From Vicinamibacteraceae bacterium (GTDB lineage: Bacteria; Planctomycetota; Phycisphaerae; Phycisphaerales; UBA5793), in contig WYBR01000093.1 of the NCBI GenBank assembly GCA_011525805.1, forward strand, positions 1 to 35,122: a stretch of DNA of 35,122 nucleotides, read 5' to 3'. Position numbers and translations under genes: made by a program. Below are positions 1-7,579 of this stretch, in pieces; position 1 is the stretch's first letter; the number at the start of each line of letters is the position of its first letter. A model generated the notes under the pieces. That model saw only the letters and a program-made list of their open reading frames with translations. It did no database searches and had not been told where the DNA came from.

Positions 1-2
1 AG

Positions 3-50
3 CGCGCATTCACGAGTGTCGTGTCGGTCACCTACAGGGTGAGGCAGTAG
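3..50 (+). CDS. C-terminal end of an upstream phage gene (partial)
   Basis: Frame 3 is open from the window edge to TAG at 48-50 and reads RAFTSVVSVTYRVRQ. The stop lies 18 bases before the next gene, which has its own AAAGGA ribosome site in the gap. The position just before a tail tube gene is usually taken by a tail completion or head-tail joining protein, and the short beta-strand-like end would fit one. Only 15 residues are visible, so this is a positional guess. Confidence 0.4.
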   Translation, partial: RAFTSVVSVTYRVRQ

Positions 51-68
51 ACGAAAGGACCGTGACCC

Positions 69-500
69 ATGGGCTTCAAACTCGGCATGGAGGCCGTCCT
101 CAACTACAAGGTGGACGGCCAGGGCGCTGGCGGGGCGTGGCTCGAACTGACCAATGTCCGCGACGTGACGCTCAATCTCGAAGCGGCCGAGGCGGATCTG
201 ACCACCCGCGGCAATGCAGGCTGGCGCGCCAATGTCGCCACGCTCAAGTCCGCCACCATCGAGTTCGAGATGGTGTGGGACACGGCCGATGCCGGCTTCA
301 CCGCCATCCGCAATGCGTATCTCAACAACGCCATCCTCGGCTTCCAGGTCCTCGATGACACCGGTGGCGAGGGATTGCAGGCCGACTTCATGATCAGTTC
401 CTTCAGTCGCAGCGAGCCGCTCGAGGAAGGCATCACCGTCTCGGTGACGGCCAAGGTCGCCTACTCGGCCACGCCGCCCTCGTGGATCGGAGGTGCCTAA
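69..500 (+). CDS. Phage major tail (tail tube) protein-like
   Basis: This 143-residue protein probably polymerises into the tail tube of a siphovirus-like tail. It resembles the phage tail tube families (Phage_tail_2/TP901-1 major tail type): an N-terminal strand region, then a central stretch near residues 28-48 of the form NVRDVTLNLEAAEADLTTR leading to a GWRANVATLKSATI strand, and a C-terminal region reading VSVTAKVAYS. The length suits the family. It lies upstream of chaperone and tape measure genes, where tail tube genes normally sit. AAAGGA at about 54-59 is a good ribosome site for the ATG at 69. The next gene overlaps its stop as TAATG. The family call is from pattern and order, not from a search. 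Confidence 0.65.
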   Translation: MGFKLGMEAVLNYKVDGQGAGGAWLELTNVRDVTLNLEAAEADLTTRGNAGWRANVATLKSATIEFEMVWDTADAGFTAIRNAYLNNAILGFQVLDDTGGEGLQADFMISSFSRSEPLEEGITVSVTAKVAYSATPPSWIGGA

Positions 501-1102
501 TGCCCAGCAGTACCCTGTCACTCTCCGGCGAGATCGGCGGCGCGCCGTTGGGAGCCACGCTCCAGCGCACCGCGGACGGCGCCATCCGCCAGGGGCCGAT
601 CACACTGCCGGCCGCCGAAGCGGGAACGCTCTCGACGCGATCGACCGACACCACCGGTGTGCTCACCCTCGCGGGAACCACCCTTCAGATCGGCGATGTC
701 ATCGACATCTACTGGGATGGCGGCCGGCGCTACGACGTGGATGTGGATGGCGTGGCCGGCGATGACGTGACGTTCTCAGGGGGGGCCGGCGATGTGCTCC
801 CTGTTCAGGACAGCGCCGTGACGGCGGCCGAGCAGGTGGCGATCGCGCTGGCGTTCACCGGCGATGAACTCGTCGCCATCGGCGCCAAACTCGGAGAGCG
901 CGGCCACCTGAGCGTGCGCGACACCGGCGTGACGGCGCTGTCAATCGACCTCGTCAAGAACGAGACGTGGTTCTGGCTCGACGGCCAGCAGATCGTCAAT
1001 CCCCTCGCAGGCGACTCGGTCGATGGCCTCATGGCGAGCAACGCATCGTCTACGGCGACGGCGGTGCTGAACCTCGGTGTCCTGTACGACTCGACGCCAT
1101 GA
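500..1102 (+). CDS. Phage structural protein, unknown
   Basis: A 200-residue protein whose ATG shares one base with the tail tube stop (TAATG), preceded by GGAGGTG at 489-495. It is rich in Gly, Asp, Thr and Val, with alternating hydrophobic residues typical of beta-sandwich virion proteins. It has no signal peptide or membrane segment. Near residues 60-80 a run on metabolic-free polar strands (VIDIYWDGGRRYDVDVDG) suggests a beta-rich fold. I do not recognise a family. Its place between tail tube and assembly chaperone genes suggests a tail or neck component or a tube decoration domain. Confidence 0.6.
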   Translation: MPSSTLSLSGEIGGAPLGATLQRTADGAIRQGPITLPAAEAGTLSTRSTDTTGVLTLAGTTLQIGDVIDIYWDGGRRYDVDVDGVAGDDVTFSGGAGDVLPVQDSAVTAAEQVAIALAFTGDELVAIGAKLGERGHLSVRDTGVTALSIDLVKNETWFWLDGQQIVNPLAGDSVDGLMASNASSTATAVLNLGVLYDSTP

Positions 1103-1177
1103 GCCGTCGGGACGGGTGAATGTGAAGTTTCATGAACACGCATCGCTCGGAGATGCCACATCGGATCGGAGTGCAAC

Positions 1178-1366
1178 ATGGCCCCCTACGTCTTCCTCAC
1201 AATGCATGGCCTGTTCTTCGCCTGGCTCATCTGGGTCTTCTACAGAGAGGACAAGGAGCGGCAGGTCAGTGCGCTGCGGTCTTTCCCGGCGACCGAGTCG
1301 GATGCAAAGAGGGACATTCCATCGGAGCAGAGCACCAGTGAAGAACTTCAAGGACAACACGGGTAA
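1178..1366 (+). CDS. Small single-pass membrane protein
   Basis: A 62-residue protein starting at ATG 1178 with GGAG seven bases upstream. Residues about 3-21 form one hydrophobic segment (YVFLTMHGLFFAWLIWVFY) followed by a charged tail rich in Glu, Lys and Ser, so it is probably a one-pass inner membrane protein with a cytoplasmic C-terminus. Its 3' end overlaps the GTG start of the chaperone gene by 29 bases, which suggests translational coupling. Role unknown; small membrane proteins in phage tail clusters are uncommon, so it may be a moron-type gene. The good ribosome site and clear segment support it; the short length is the main doubt. Confidence 0.5.
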   Translation: MAPYVFLTMHGLFFAWLIWVFYREDKERQVSALRSFPATESDAKRDIPSEQSTSEELQGQHG

Positions 1367-1832
1367 CGAGTGGACCGTCGAGATCAACGTCGCGGCCCTC
1401 AAGCGCATCCGCTCGCTCACCGGCACCGACCTGCTCGAAGTGATCAGCGGCGGCGACCTCCTCGAACGCCTCATGCGCGACCCGGTGCTGCTGTGCGACA
1501 TCATCTACGCACTGGTGAAGCCGCAGGCGGATGAGAAGCGCATCAGCGATGAGGCCTTCGGCGCCGCGATGGCGGGCGACGCGATCGACGCCGCCACGGC
1601 GGCCCTGCTCGATGAACTGGTGGCTTTCTGCCCCAGCCCGAGGGACCGGGCCAACCTCGGGCGGGTGCTGCTGGTGGTCCGGCAAGCGATGGACAAGGCG
1701 CGCGACGTGGTCGAGGCGAAAATCGCCGGCGGCGAGATCGAGAGGATCGTCGAGGCCGCTCTGAGCCAGGCGAGCTCTGGCAACTCATCTGGCGCTGTGC
1801 CGGCATCCTCGGCCTCGATCCCGCCAGCCTGA
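1338..1832 (+). CDS. Tail assembly chaperone, G-type (upstream frame)
   Basis: A 164-residue protein from GTG 1338 (GGAG at 1324-1327). An ATG at 1077 in the same frame would overlap the two preceding genes and adds an implausible arginine-rich extension. The body has the look of gpG-type tail assembly chaperones: a short beta start (NEWTVEINVAALKRIRSL) followed by helices through GDLLERLMRDPVLLCDIIYAL. The last 22 residues after about VEAALSQ are low complexity (Ser, Gly, Ala, Pro), as expected where most ribosomes stay in frame and a minority shift to the -1 frame. It lies just upstream of the tape measure gene, the fixed position for this class. It would bind the tape measure protein during tail assembly. 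Confidence 0.6.
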   Translation: MKNFKDNTGNEWTVEINVAALKRIRSLTGTDLLEVISGGDLLERLMRDPVLLCDIIYALVKPQADEKRISDEAFGAAMAGDAIDAATAALLDELVAFCPSPRDRANLGRVLLVVRQAMDKARDVVEAKIAGGEIERIVEAALSQASSGNSSGAVPASSASIPPA

Positions 1833-1852
1833 CGCTGCGCGACCTCCTCGCG

Positions 1853-2071
1853 ATGGCCGAAGCGCGGCAGCGCGACGAGTGGGCTCGGGTCTCATCGATC
1901 ATGGCGCTCATCGCCAACACCCAGCGCAGCGCCAAACACCAGCGGGCGTTCCGGCCGAGCGATTTCGACCCGTTCGCGCGCCAGGGCGGCGTCATGCAGG
2001 CGGATGTGTCGGTACTGAAGGAAGTGTTCATCGAGGGCCGCGTGCCGAAACCGGCCCGGGAATCGCCGTGA
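1853..2071 (+). CDS. Tail assembly chaperone, T-type domain (-1 frame, probably made by frameshift)
   Basis: The ATG at 1853 opens a 72-residue frame, but the protein-like sequence clearly begins earlier in the same frame, from about 1772. There it reads ELWQLIWRCAGILGLDPA and then LTLRDLLAMAEARQRDEW. This is how T domains of gpGT-type chaperones look (Leu-Trp start, TLR-x-L motif, Met-Ala-Glu, then a helix, then FRPSDFDPF). Between 1682 and 1853 this frame contains no ATG, GTG or TTG, and no ribosome site precedes 1853. The domain is therefore most likely produced as a fusion to the upstream G frame by -1 frameshifting. The stop overlaps the next GTG as GTGA. Confidence 0.6.
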   Translation: MAEARQRDEWARVSSIMALIANTQRSAKHQRAFRPSDFDPFARQGGVMQADVSVLKEVFIEGRVPKPARESP

Positions 2072-2505
2072 TCGACCTGCGCATCAAGCAGATGTTCTTC
2101 GACCGCCCGAAGGTCAAACGGGCCGTCGATGCCGCGCGCCGCCGGGTGCTGAGCAAGGCCGGCGCCTTTATCCGTCAGACGGCGCGCACGAGCATCCGCA
2201 AGCGCAAGGGCACGAGCAAGCCAGGAGCCCCACCCCACTCGCACGTCGGCCTGCTGCGCCGCTTCATCCTCTTCGGCTATGACAAGCAGAGCGATTCGGT
2301 CGTCATCGGCCCGGTGGGATTCCGGGCCTCCAGCGCGCCGCGCGTGCTCGAACGCGGCGGCACGACCACGGTCGCCCGCCGCCGGCGCGGCAAGCGCACC
2401 GAGCGCCGGGTTCGAATCGCCGCCCGTCCCTACATGCAGCCGGCGCTGGAGAAGGAGCGGCCCAAACTCCCTGAACTCTGGCGCAACAGTGTGAGGGGGT
2501 CCTGA
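2068..2505 (+). CDS. Phage gp10/virion morphogenesis-like protein
   Basis: A 145-residue basic protein from GTG 2068, overlapping the stop of the T domain by four bases. It has many Arg and Lys residues, an APPHSH-x-GLLRRFI segment near residues 52-64 and a C-terminal ARPYMQPALEKE motif. The pattern of a lysine/arginine-rich middle followed by RPYM-x-PALE near the end is seen in HK97 gp10-like and virion morphogenesis proteins, which join head and tail or finish the tail. It sits between the chaperone and the tape measure protein. This is a slightly unusual place for a joining protein, so the family call is moderate. Confidence 0.55.
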   Translation: MIDLRIKQMFFDRPKVKRAVDAARRRVLSKAGAFIRQTARTSIRKRKGTSKPGAPPHSHVGLLRRFILFGYDKQSDSVVIGPVGFRASSAPRVLERGGTTTVARRRRGKRTERRVRIAARPYMQPALEKERPKLPELWRNSVRGS

Positions 2506-2508
2506 GCG

Positions 2509-4848
2509 ATGGCCGCCACCCAGGGCATCCGCGCCGGCCGCGCCTTCGTCGAGATCGGCGGCGACGACTCGCGCCTGCTCCGGGCGTTGCGGCGCGCCCA
2601 GGCCCGCCTCAAGGCCTTCGGCGACGGCGTGCGCTCCGTCGGCCAGAGTCTCGTCGCCACCGCGGCGGTCATCGGCACGCCCTTCGCCCTGAGCAGCATC
2701 GCCTTCGCCACCTTCGAGCAGAGCATGGCCCGCGTCCGCGCCCTCACCAACGCCAGCGAGAAGGACTTCAAGCGTCTCTCCGATGAAGCCAAGCGCCTCG
2801 GCGAGACGACGGTGTTCTCCGCCAGCCAGGCGGCGGACGCGATGGGCTTCTTCGCGCTGGCGGGTTTCAGCGTCGAGCAGATCCTCAAATCCATCGGCCC
2901 GACACTCAACCTCGCCGCAGCGGGCCAACTGGAGATCGCGCAGGCCGCCGACATCGCCGCCAAGATCATGGCCGGCATGGGAATCGAGGCTGACCGACTC
3001 GGCGAAGCGGTGGATGTGCTCACCAAGGCCATGACCACCGCCAACACCGATCTGCTCCAACTGGGCGACGCCATGAAGTTCGTCGGGCCGATCGCCAAGA
3101 GCGCCGGCATCGCCTTCGAGGAGATCGTCGCGGCCATCCAGCTGCTCTCAAACGCCGGCATCCAGGGCGAGATGGCGGGCACGACCCTGCGCGGCGCGAT
3201 TCTGGCGCTGACCAGCCCGAGCAAGGAGGCGGCCGACACGCTCAAGGAACTCGGCGTGAACGTGCTCGACGCGCAGGGCAACGTGCGGCCGCTGGCGGCG
3301 ATCATCGATGATCTGAACCGCGCGATGGAGGGAATGGGCTCGGGCAAGCGCCTCGAAATCCTCGGCAGGATCTTCCAGGCCCGCCAGGCGGCGGGCGTGG
3401 CGGAACTGCTCTCACAGGGCGCTGACAAACTCCGCGACTATCAGAACGCCTTGCAAGGCGCAACCGGCACCGCCGAGCGCATCGCCGGCGTGCAACTCAA
3501 CACCCTCAAGGGTCAGGCCATCATCCTCAAGAGCGCCCTCGAAGGACTGGGCATCGCCGTGGGCGAGTCGATCGTGGCGCCGCTGCGCATCGCCACGCAC
3601 CTGATCACGAGAGTCACCACGGCGATCGCGCAGTGGGTGCGCGAGAACCGATCGCTGGTCGTCGTTGCCGCCGGTTCGGTGGCTGTGCTCGGGGCCGTCG
3701 GCGTGGCGCTGGTGCTGGTGGGCGCCAGTGCACAGGCCGCGGCGTTCGTGATTGGTGGGCTGGTGTCGGTGATTACCGCCGTGAGAGTCGCGTTCGCCGC
3801 TGCCGCCGCGATTATCGGCGCCGTCATCTCGCCCGTCGGCCTGCTCATCGCCGCCGTCGCAGTGCTCGGCGGGACCGTCATCGCATGGTCCGGCGCGGGC
3901 GGCAAGGCCCTCCAGTGGTTGCGCGACCGCTTCGGCGAACTGAGCAAGTTCGTCGGCGCCGTGGCGGGCGGCATCCGTGATGCGATGACCGGTGGCGACA
4001 TTGCACTGGCCGCTCGCGTCCTGTGGGCGGGCCTGCGCGTGGCGTGGGAGCAAGGCATTCAGCCCCTGCGTCAGGCCTGGATCGGTTTCAGCGCCGGATT
4101 CCAGCGCGCCGCGATCATCGCCTTCTCCGGCGTGCGCAAGGCGTGGGTCGAGGTGCGCGACTGGTTCGAACGCAACTTCCCCGATTTCACCGCCGGCATC
4201 GCCAAAGGCTGGGCCAATCTCGCCGCAAGCGTGCAGCGCATCTGGGCCCGGGTGACGAACTGGCTTGCCGATCGCTTCACCGAGGTCATGGGTCTGCTCG
4301 ATGAGACGCTCGATGTCGAAGGCGCCAAGGCGCTCAATCGCCGAGAACTCGACGCCGACCTCGCCGGGATCGAATCGCAGCGCAAGGATGTCATCGCCGA
4401 AGCCGAGCGCCGCCGCGGTCGCAGCGACGCCCAGCGCGAGCAGGAGAAGGAAGCGGCTCTCAATGCCGTCGATGCCCAGCGCGCCGAGGCGCTCGCTGAT
4501 CTTGATGAGCAGACGGCCGCGCGCATCCGCCAGGCCGAAGAGGCATTGGCACGCACGAAACAGGAACTGGCGCAGGCGGTCGAGACGGCGCGGCAGCGGC
4601 GCGAAGAGGCGCTCGCCAGCGGGCAGGACCCGGCGTCAGCCGCTTTGCAGCGTCTGGCTGACTTCGGCGATCAGCTCGATCTGCTCGCCAGTCGCGTCAG
4701 TGTGCGCGGCACCTTCGACGCGTCAGCCGTGCGCGGCCTCGCCGCCGGCGATGACAGCGCCGAGCGCACCGCACGAGCCACTGAGCAGACCGCCCGCCAC
4801 ACCAAGCGCCTCGTCGAGGCGTCCAGCAAGGGACTGGCCTTCGGATGA
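2509..4848 (+). CDS. Phage tail tape measure protein (TP901 family)
   Basis: A 779-residue protein that sets tail length and probably helps DNA entry. Residues about 65-240 match the TP901 tape measure core: FEQSMARVRALTNASEKDF, then LGETTVFSASQAADAM, then AMKFVGPIAKSAGI, then AGTTLRGAI. Residues about 383-463 are a long Ala/Val/Leu hydrophobic region able to form several membrane segments. Residues about 604-705 are a charged coiled coil rich in Glu, Arg, Ala and Gln. If the usual relation of about 0.15 nm per residue holds, the tail would be a little over 100 nm. The ATG at 2509 follows a GAGGGGG ribosome site. The stop overlaps the next start as ATGA. Confidence 0.9.
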   Translation: MAATQGIRAGRAFVEIGGDDSRLLRALRRAQARLKAFGDGVRSVGQSLVATAAVIGTPFALSSIAFATFEQSMARVRALTNASEKDFKRLSDEAKRLGETTVFSASQAADAMGFFALAGFSVEQILKSIGPTLNLAAAGQLEIAQAADIAAKIMAGMGIEADRLGEAVDVLTKAMTTANTDLLQLGDAMKFVGPIAKSAGIAFEEIVAAIQLLSNAGIQGEMAGTTLRGAILALTSPSKEAADTLKELGVNVLDAQGNVRPLAAIIDDLNRAMEGMGSGKRLEILGRIFQARQAAGVAELLSQGADKLRDYQNALQGATGTAERIAGVQLNTLKGQAIILKSALEGLGIAVGESIVAPLRIATHLITRVTTAIAQWVRENRSLVVVAAGSVAVLGAVGVALVLVGASAQAAAFVIGGLVSVITAVRVAFAAAAAIIGAVISPVGLLIAAVAVLGGTVIAWSGAGGKALQWLRDRFGELSKFVGAVAGGIRDAMTGGDIALAARVLWAGLRVAWEQGIQPLRQAWIGFSAGFQRAAIIAFSGVRKAWVEVRDWFERNFPDFTAGIAKGWANLAASVQRIWARVTNWLADRFTEVMGLLDETLDVEGAKALNRRELDADLAGIESQRKDVIAEAERRRGRSDAQREQEKEAALNAVDAQRAEALADLDEQTAARIRQAEEALARTKQELAQAVETARQRREEALASGQDPASAALQRLADFGDQLDLLASRVSVRGTFDASAVRGLAAGDDSAERTARATEQTARHTKRLVEASSKGLAFG

Positions 4849-5651
4849 GTACGGAAGTTCAGGAACGCGGGATCAGTCGAACGACCAGCAGCGGCCGGAG
4901 CCCATCGACCGAGCGCTTGTATTGGGTGCGCGGCACGAGCGATGATCTCGAGGCGCTGGCCGCGCTCGAAGCCGAGGTGCCATCCTTCTACGGCGGCCTG
5001 CCGCTCTACCAGGTGCGTGTCGAAGAGGCCGGGCCCGATCTCTACGACGGGACGGTCAGCTACCAGGTCGATTCATCCACCGATCCGCCCGACACCGGCG
5101 AGAGCACCTTCACCTTCGAGACCGGCGGCGGCAGTGAGCACATCACCCAGTCATCAGCCACCATCGCTTCGTACTCGCCCCCGGGGAAAACCGCTCCGGA
5201 CTTCAAGGGGGCGATTGGCGTCACGGCAGACAGTGTCGAGGGTGTGGACATCGTGGTGCCCGTCTACCAGTTCACCGAGACGCACTACCTCGACGACAGT
5301 CTGGTGACGCCCACATATAAAGGTACGCTCTTCTCCCTCACCGGCCGAGTCAACGATGCCCCTTTCAAGGGCTTCAACGCGGGTGAGTGCCTGTTCCTGG
5401 GCGTCAGCGGCTCCAAACGCGGCCAGGGCGACTGGGAACTCACCTTCCGCTTCGCCTCGCGGCCCAACCGCACGAGTCTGAGCATCGGCGACATCACCGG
5501 CATCGACAAAAAGGGCTGGGAGTACCTTTGGGTGAGGTACGCCGAGGCCGAGGACGCGACCGCCGGCGCGATCGTGAAACGACCCGTCGCGGTGTACGTC
5601 GAGCGTGTGTATGACAGCAGCGACTTCACAGGGCTGGGGATCGGAACATGA
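4845..5651 (+). CDS. Phage distal tail/baseplate-region protein, unknown
   Basis: A 268-residue protein starting inside the tape measure stop (ATGA) and ending inside the next start (ATGA), so it is translationally coupled on both sides. It has an acidic, beta-rich composition with many Thr, Gly and aromatic residues, no signal peptide and no membrane segment. A central region (IVVPVYQFTETHYLDD, then FKGFNAGECLFLGVSGSKR) looks like a folded beta domain. Its position directly after the tape measure gene is typical for distal tail or baseplate hub proteins. I recognise no named family; it may be specific to phages of this bacterial group. Confidence 0.65.
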   Translation: MSTEVQERGISRTTSSGRSPSTERLYWVRGTSDDLEALAALEAEVPSFYGGLPLYQVRVEEAGPDLYDGTVSYQVDSSTDPPDTGESTFTFETGGGSEHITQSSATIASYSPPGKTAPDFKGAIGVTADSVEGVDIVVPVYQFTETHYLDDSLVTPTYKGTLFSLTGRVNDAPFKGFNAGECLFLGVSGSKRGQGDWELTFRFASRPNRTSLSIGDITGIDKKGWEYLWVRYAEAEDATAGAIVKRPVAVYVERVYDSSDFTGLGIGT

Positions 5652-6442
5652 GCGGCGATTCCCTGCGCAAGGTGAAATCCGGCGACCCGCTCAACATCCC
5701 TGCGGCGGCCTACAACGCCTTCGTCGATGCAGCGGTCGATCTGCGCCAGCGCCAGCACGAGGAATCACGCGAACCGCAGCGCCTGCGGCGGGACAACGAC
5801 GTGATCCTCGTGCTCAACTCCACGGGATCGACCGTGAACCGCTTCGGCGTGCTGGCGATTACCGATCCGATCATCGCACCCACTGATGCCTTGGAACTCG
5901 AACGTGTCGCGTTCACCGGTGTCGTGCCCGCGGCTGAGCACGCGGGCAAGTTCGCCATTCTCCTCGAAACCGCCGCGCCCGGAGCGATCGTCCGCGCCGC
6001 GATGGGCGGCGTCGTGCCCGTCAAAGTCGGCCTGCTCCAACCCGATGACGAGTTCGCGGATGTCGCGCCTGGCCAGACCGGCTACCTCAACAGCGGCGAC
6101 AGCGGCCCGGCTCAGATCCTCTGGGTGGAATCCTCGCTGGTCCCGGTGCGCCAGGCGATTGTCCGCCTGCCAGCGGGTGGCGCCGCCGTCTGCCTCGCCA
6201 GCGCGAGCGGCCTGGCCTTCGACGCCAGCGGCTGTCTCAAGATGGACACCACCGTCAACAGCACCGTGCAACTCACCCTCGTGACCGGCGTGACTCACGC
6301 CATTGTCGGCAACGTCCTGCGCATCACGGCGCAGCGATCGATCATTACCCTCTTGCGCAACGTGGCCGGCGTGGTCATCGGCGTCGGCGCCACGCCGACC
6401 ACGGACCAGACCAGCGACGTGAACCTCGAGAGCTGCCCCTGA
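5648..6442 (+). CDS. Phage structural protein, possible fibre or tip component
   Basis: A 264-residue protein coupled to the previous gene by an ATGA overlap. The N-terminal 45 residues are helical and charged (LRKVKSGDPLNIPAAAYNAF, then a run of Arg, Gln, Glu). The remainder is Val, Ala, Gly and Thr rich in short strands such as VTGVTHAIVGNVLRI. A helical start that attaches to the tail followed by a beta-rich body is the common plan of tail tip and fibre adaptors, but no family motif is visible. The PGQTGYLNSGDSGPAQI segment near residues 140-160 resembles the carbohydrate- or capsid-exposed loops of such proteins. Function inferred only from position and composition. Confidence 0.55.
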   Translation: MSGDSLRKVKSGDPLNIPAAAYNAFVDAAVDLRQRQHEESREPQRLRRDNDVILVLNSTGSTVNRFGVLAITDPIIAPTDALELERVAFTGVVPAAEHAGKFAILLETAAPGAIVRAAMGGVVPVKVGLLQPDDEFADVAPGQTGYLNSGDSGPAQILWVESSLVPVRQAIVRLPAGGAAVCLASASGLAFDASGCLKMDTTVNSTVQLTLVTGVTHAIVGNVLRITAQRSIITLLRNVAGVVIGVGATPTTDQTSDVNLESCP

Positions 6443-6445
6443 CTC

Positions 6446-6505
6446 GTGGTGCGCGATCGAACGGAGTCGAACTCACTTGTGGTGAGCGACCAACGGGAGT
6501 CGAAC
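6446..6505 (+). repeat. Imperfect tandem repeat carrying ribosome-site-like motif
   Basis: Two 27-base units at 6446-6472 and 6479-6505 match at 22 positions with a 33-base period. Each ends in GGAGTCGAAC. The second unit puts GGGAG seven to ten bases before the ATG at 6507 and so acts as its ribosome site. The first copy is a decoy or a relic of duplication. Confidence 0.6.
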
Positions 6506-6506
6506 C

Positions 6507-7463
6507 ATGCCCCTCATCCTCGGCCCATCCGGCAACATGCTGCTTCTCGGCCCGACGGGGTTGCCAGCGACGAGCACGAAATGCTGCTGCTGCAAGGAAG
6601 GGATCGACTGCCCGCACTGCCCGTGCTGCGAGTGCTGGGTGTGCGGCGATGGCTACAAGCACGCGCTGCCCACCGCCGGCTGCCACAACGCCAGCGGCAA
6701 AGCTTGCCTGACGGTGACGGTCAGCGGCCTGACGTTTGTGACCAACTGCCGCACGTTCCGCAACAACAACTGCGTGGCCGCGCCGGGCACATGGGCTTCG
6801 TACAAGTACCTCTCCGCCGCTATGCCCGATCTGGTGCTGCCCTTCAACTGGAACGACGGCGCCCACACGCCGATTCGCGATCCCGACCTGCCATGTGCCG
6901 AGATCGTGCCCGGCACGGTCTGCCGCCAGTGGCACATGTGCGTGGTGCTGCCCGACACCGGCATCGACGCCACGCAGTACGTCAACGCGAACTGCACCGG
7001 CACGAGCAACACGTTCAGCGTGCTCATCACCAGCGCCGTGCTCGATTACCAGGTCGTCGGCACCACGCGCCGCTTCGTCCTCTGGGTCACTGCCTCGCCC
7101 GCCGGCACCATCCCGATCCCGATCTTCTTCGGCGCGGCGAACTTCGACGCGCGCCAGTGCGCCAACTACTCGACCTGGCCACTGGTCATCCCCAACGGCC
7201 TGAGCAGCACCGCGTGCCTCTGCGGCGGGTCCGGAACGGCCATGCATCCAGCGGCCACCGGCGGCACGGCGACGCTCACGATGGCGTGCGACACGGATTG
7301 CAGTGGTTTCGACGGCGGCGTTGGGATGGCGATGCTTGAGAACGCGGGCCCAGCGATCGCGCCGCATCGCTTTGCCGATGCCGCGGCGATGGATGTGGCT
7401 GATGCTCGCGAGGAGCGAAGGCTCGGGTGCCAGAACTGTCGCAAGCGGCGATCTACGGCATGA
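6507..7463 (+). CDS. Cysteine-rich phage structural protein
   Basis: A 318-residue protein, last of the tail cluster. Residues about 27-51 contain an extraordinary cysteine run: KCCCCKEG, then CPHCPCCECWVCGDG. More cysteines follow throughout (for example ASGKACL, TNCRTF, NNNCVA, LPCAEI, DTDCSG). The rest is Thr, Gly, Asn and aromatic-rich, consistent with a beta-structured extracellular or virion surface domain. There is no signal peptide, so the cysteines could bind metal or form disulfides after release. The C-terminal 40 residues are charged (DAREERRLGCQNCRKRRS) with one more CxxC. A tail tip or host-binding role fits its distal position, but nothing in the sequence proves it. Confidence 0.6.
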   Translation: MPLILGPSGNMLLLGPTGLPATSTKCCCCKEGIDCPHCPCCECWVCGDGYKHALPTAGCHNASGKACLTVTVSGLTFVTNCRTFRNNNCVAAPGTWASYKYLSAAMPDLVLPFNWNDGAHTPIRDPDLPCAEIVPGTVCRQWHMCVVLPDTGIDATQYVNANCTGTSNTFSVLITSAVLDYQVVGTTRRFVLWVTASPAGTIPIPIFFGAANFDARQCANYSTWPLVIPNGLSSTACLCGGSGTAMHPAATGGTATLTMACDTDCSGFDGGVGMAMLENAGPAIAPHRFADAAAMDVADAREERRLGCQNCRKRRSTA

Positions 7464-7515
7464 GCCGCAGAGAAGCCATCGACGCCGGCAGGACGATTGA
7501 CGGTGCCGGCTCCCT

Positions 7516-7527
7516 CGCGGGCCCGCG
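7516..7527. repeat. Perfect 12-base palindrome between convergent genes
   Basis: CGCGGGCCCGCG is a perfect palindrome in the gap between the plus-strand phage gene ending at 7463 and the minus-strand gene ending at 7580. With no loop and no T-run it is a poor intrinsic terminator. It could still form part of a weak bidirectional terminator or simply reflect GC-rich composition. Confidence 0.3.
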
Positions 7528-7579
7528 GGACGACAAGCTCCCCCGCGGATCGATGGTTCAATTCTTCTGCGAGCGTGCG

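Noticed and set aside
1543-3060. Long minus-strand open frame (about 505 codons) across the chaperone and tape measure genes
   Set aside because: It is antisense to clearly recognisable tail genes, rich in His, Arg, Gly and Ala, and an expected by-product of GC-rich codon use.
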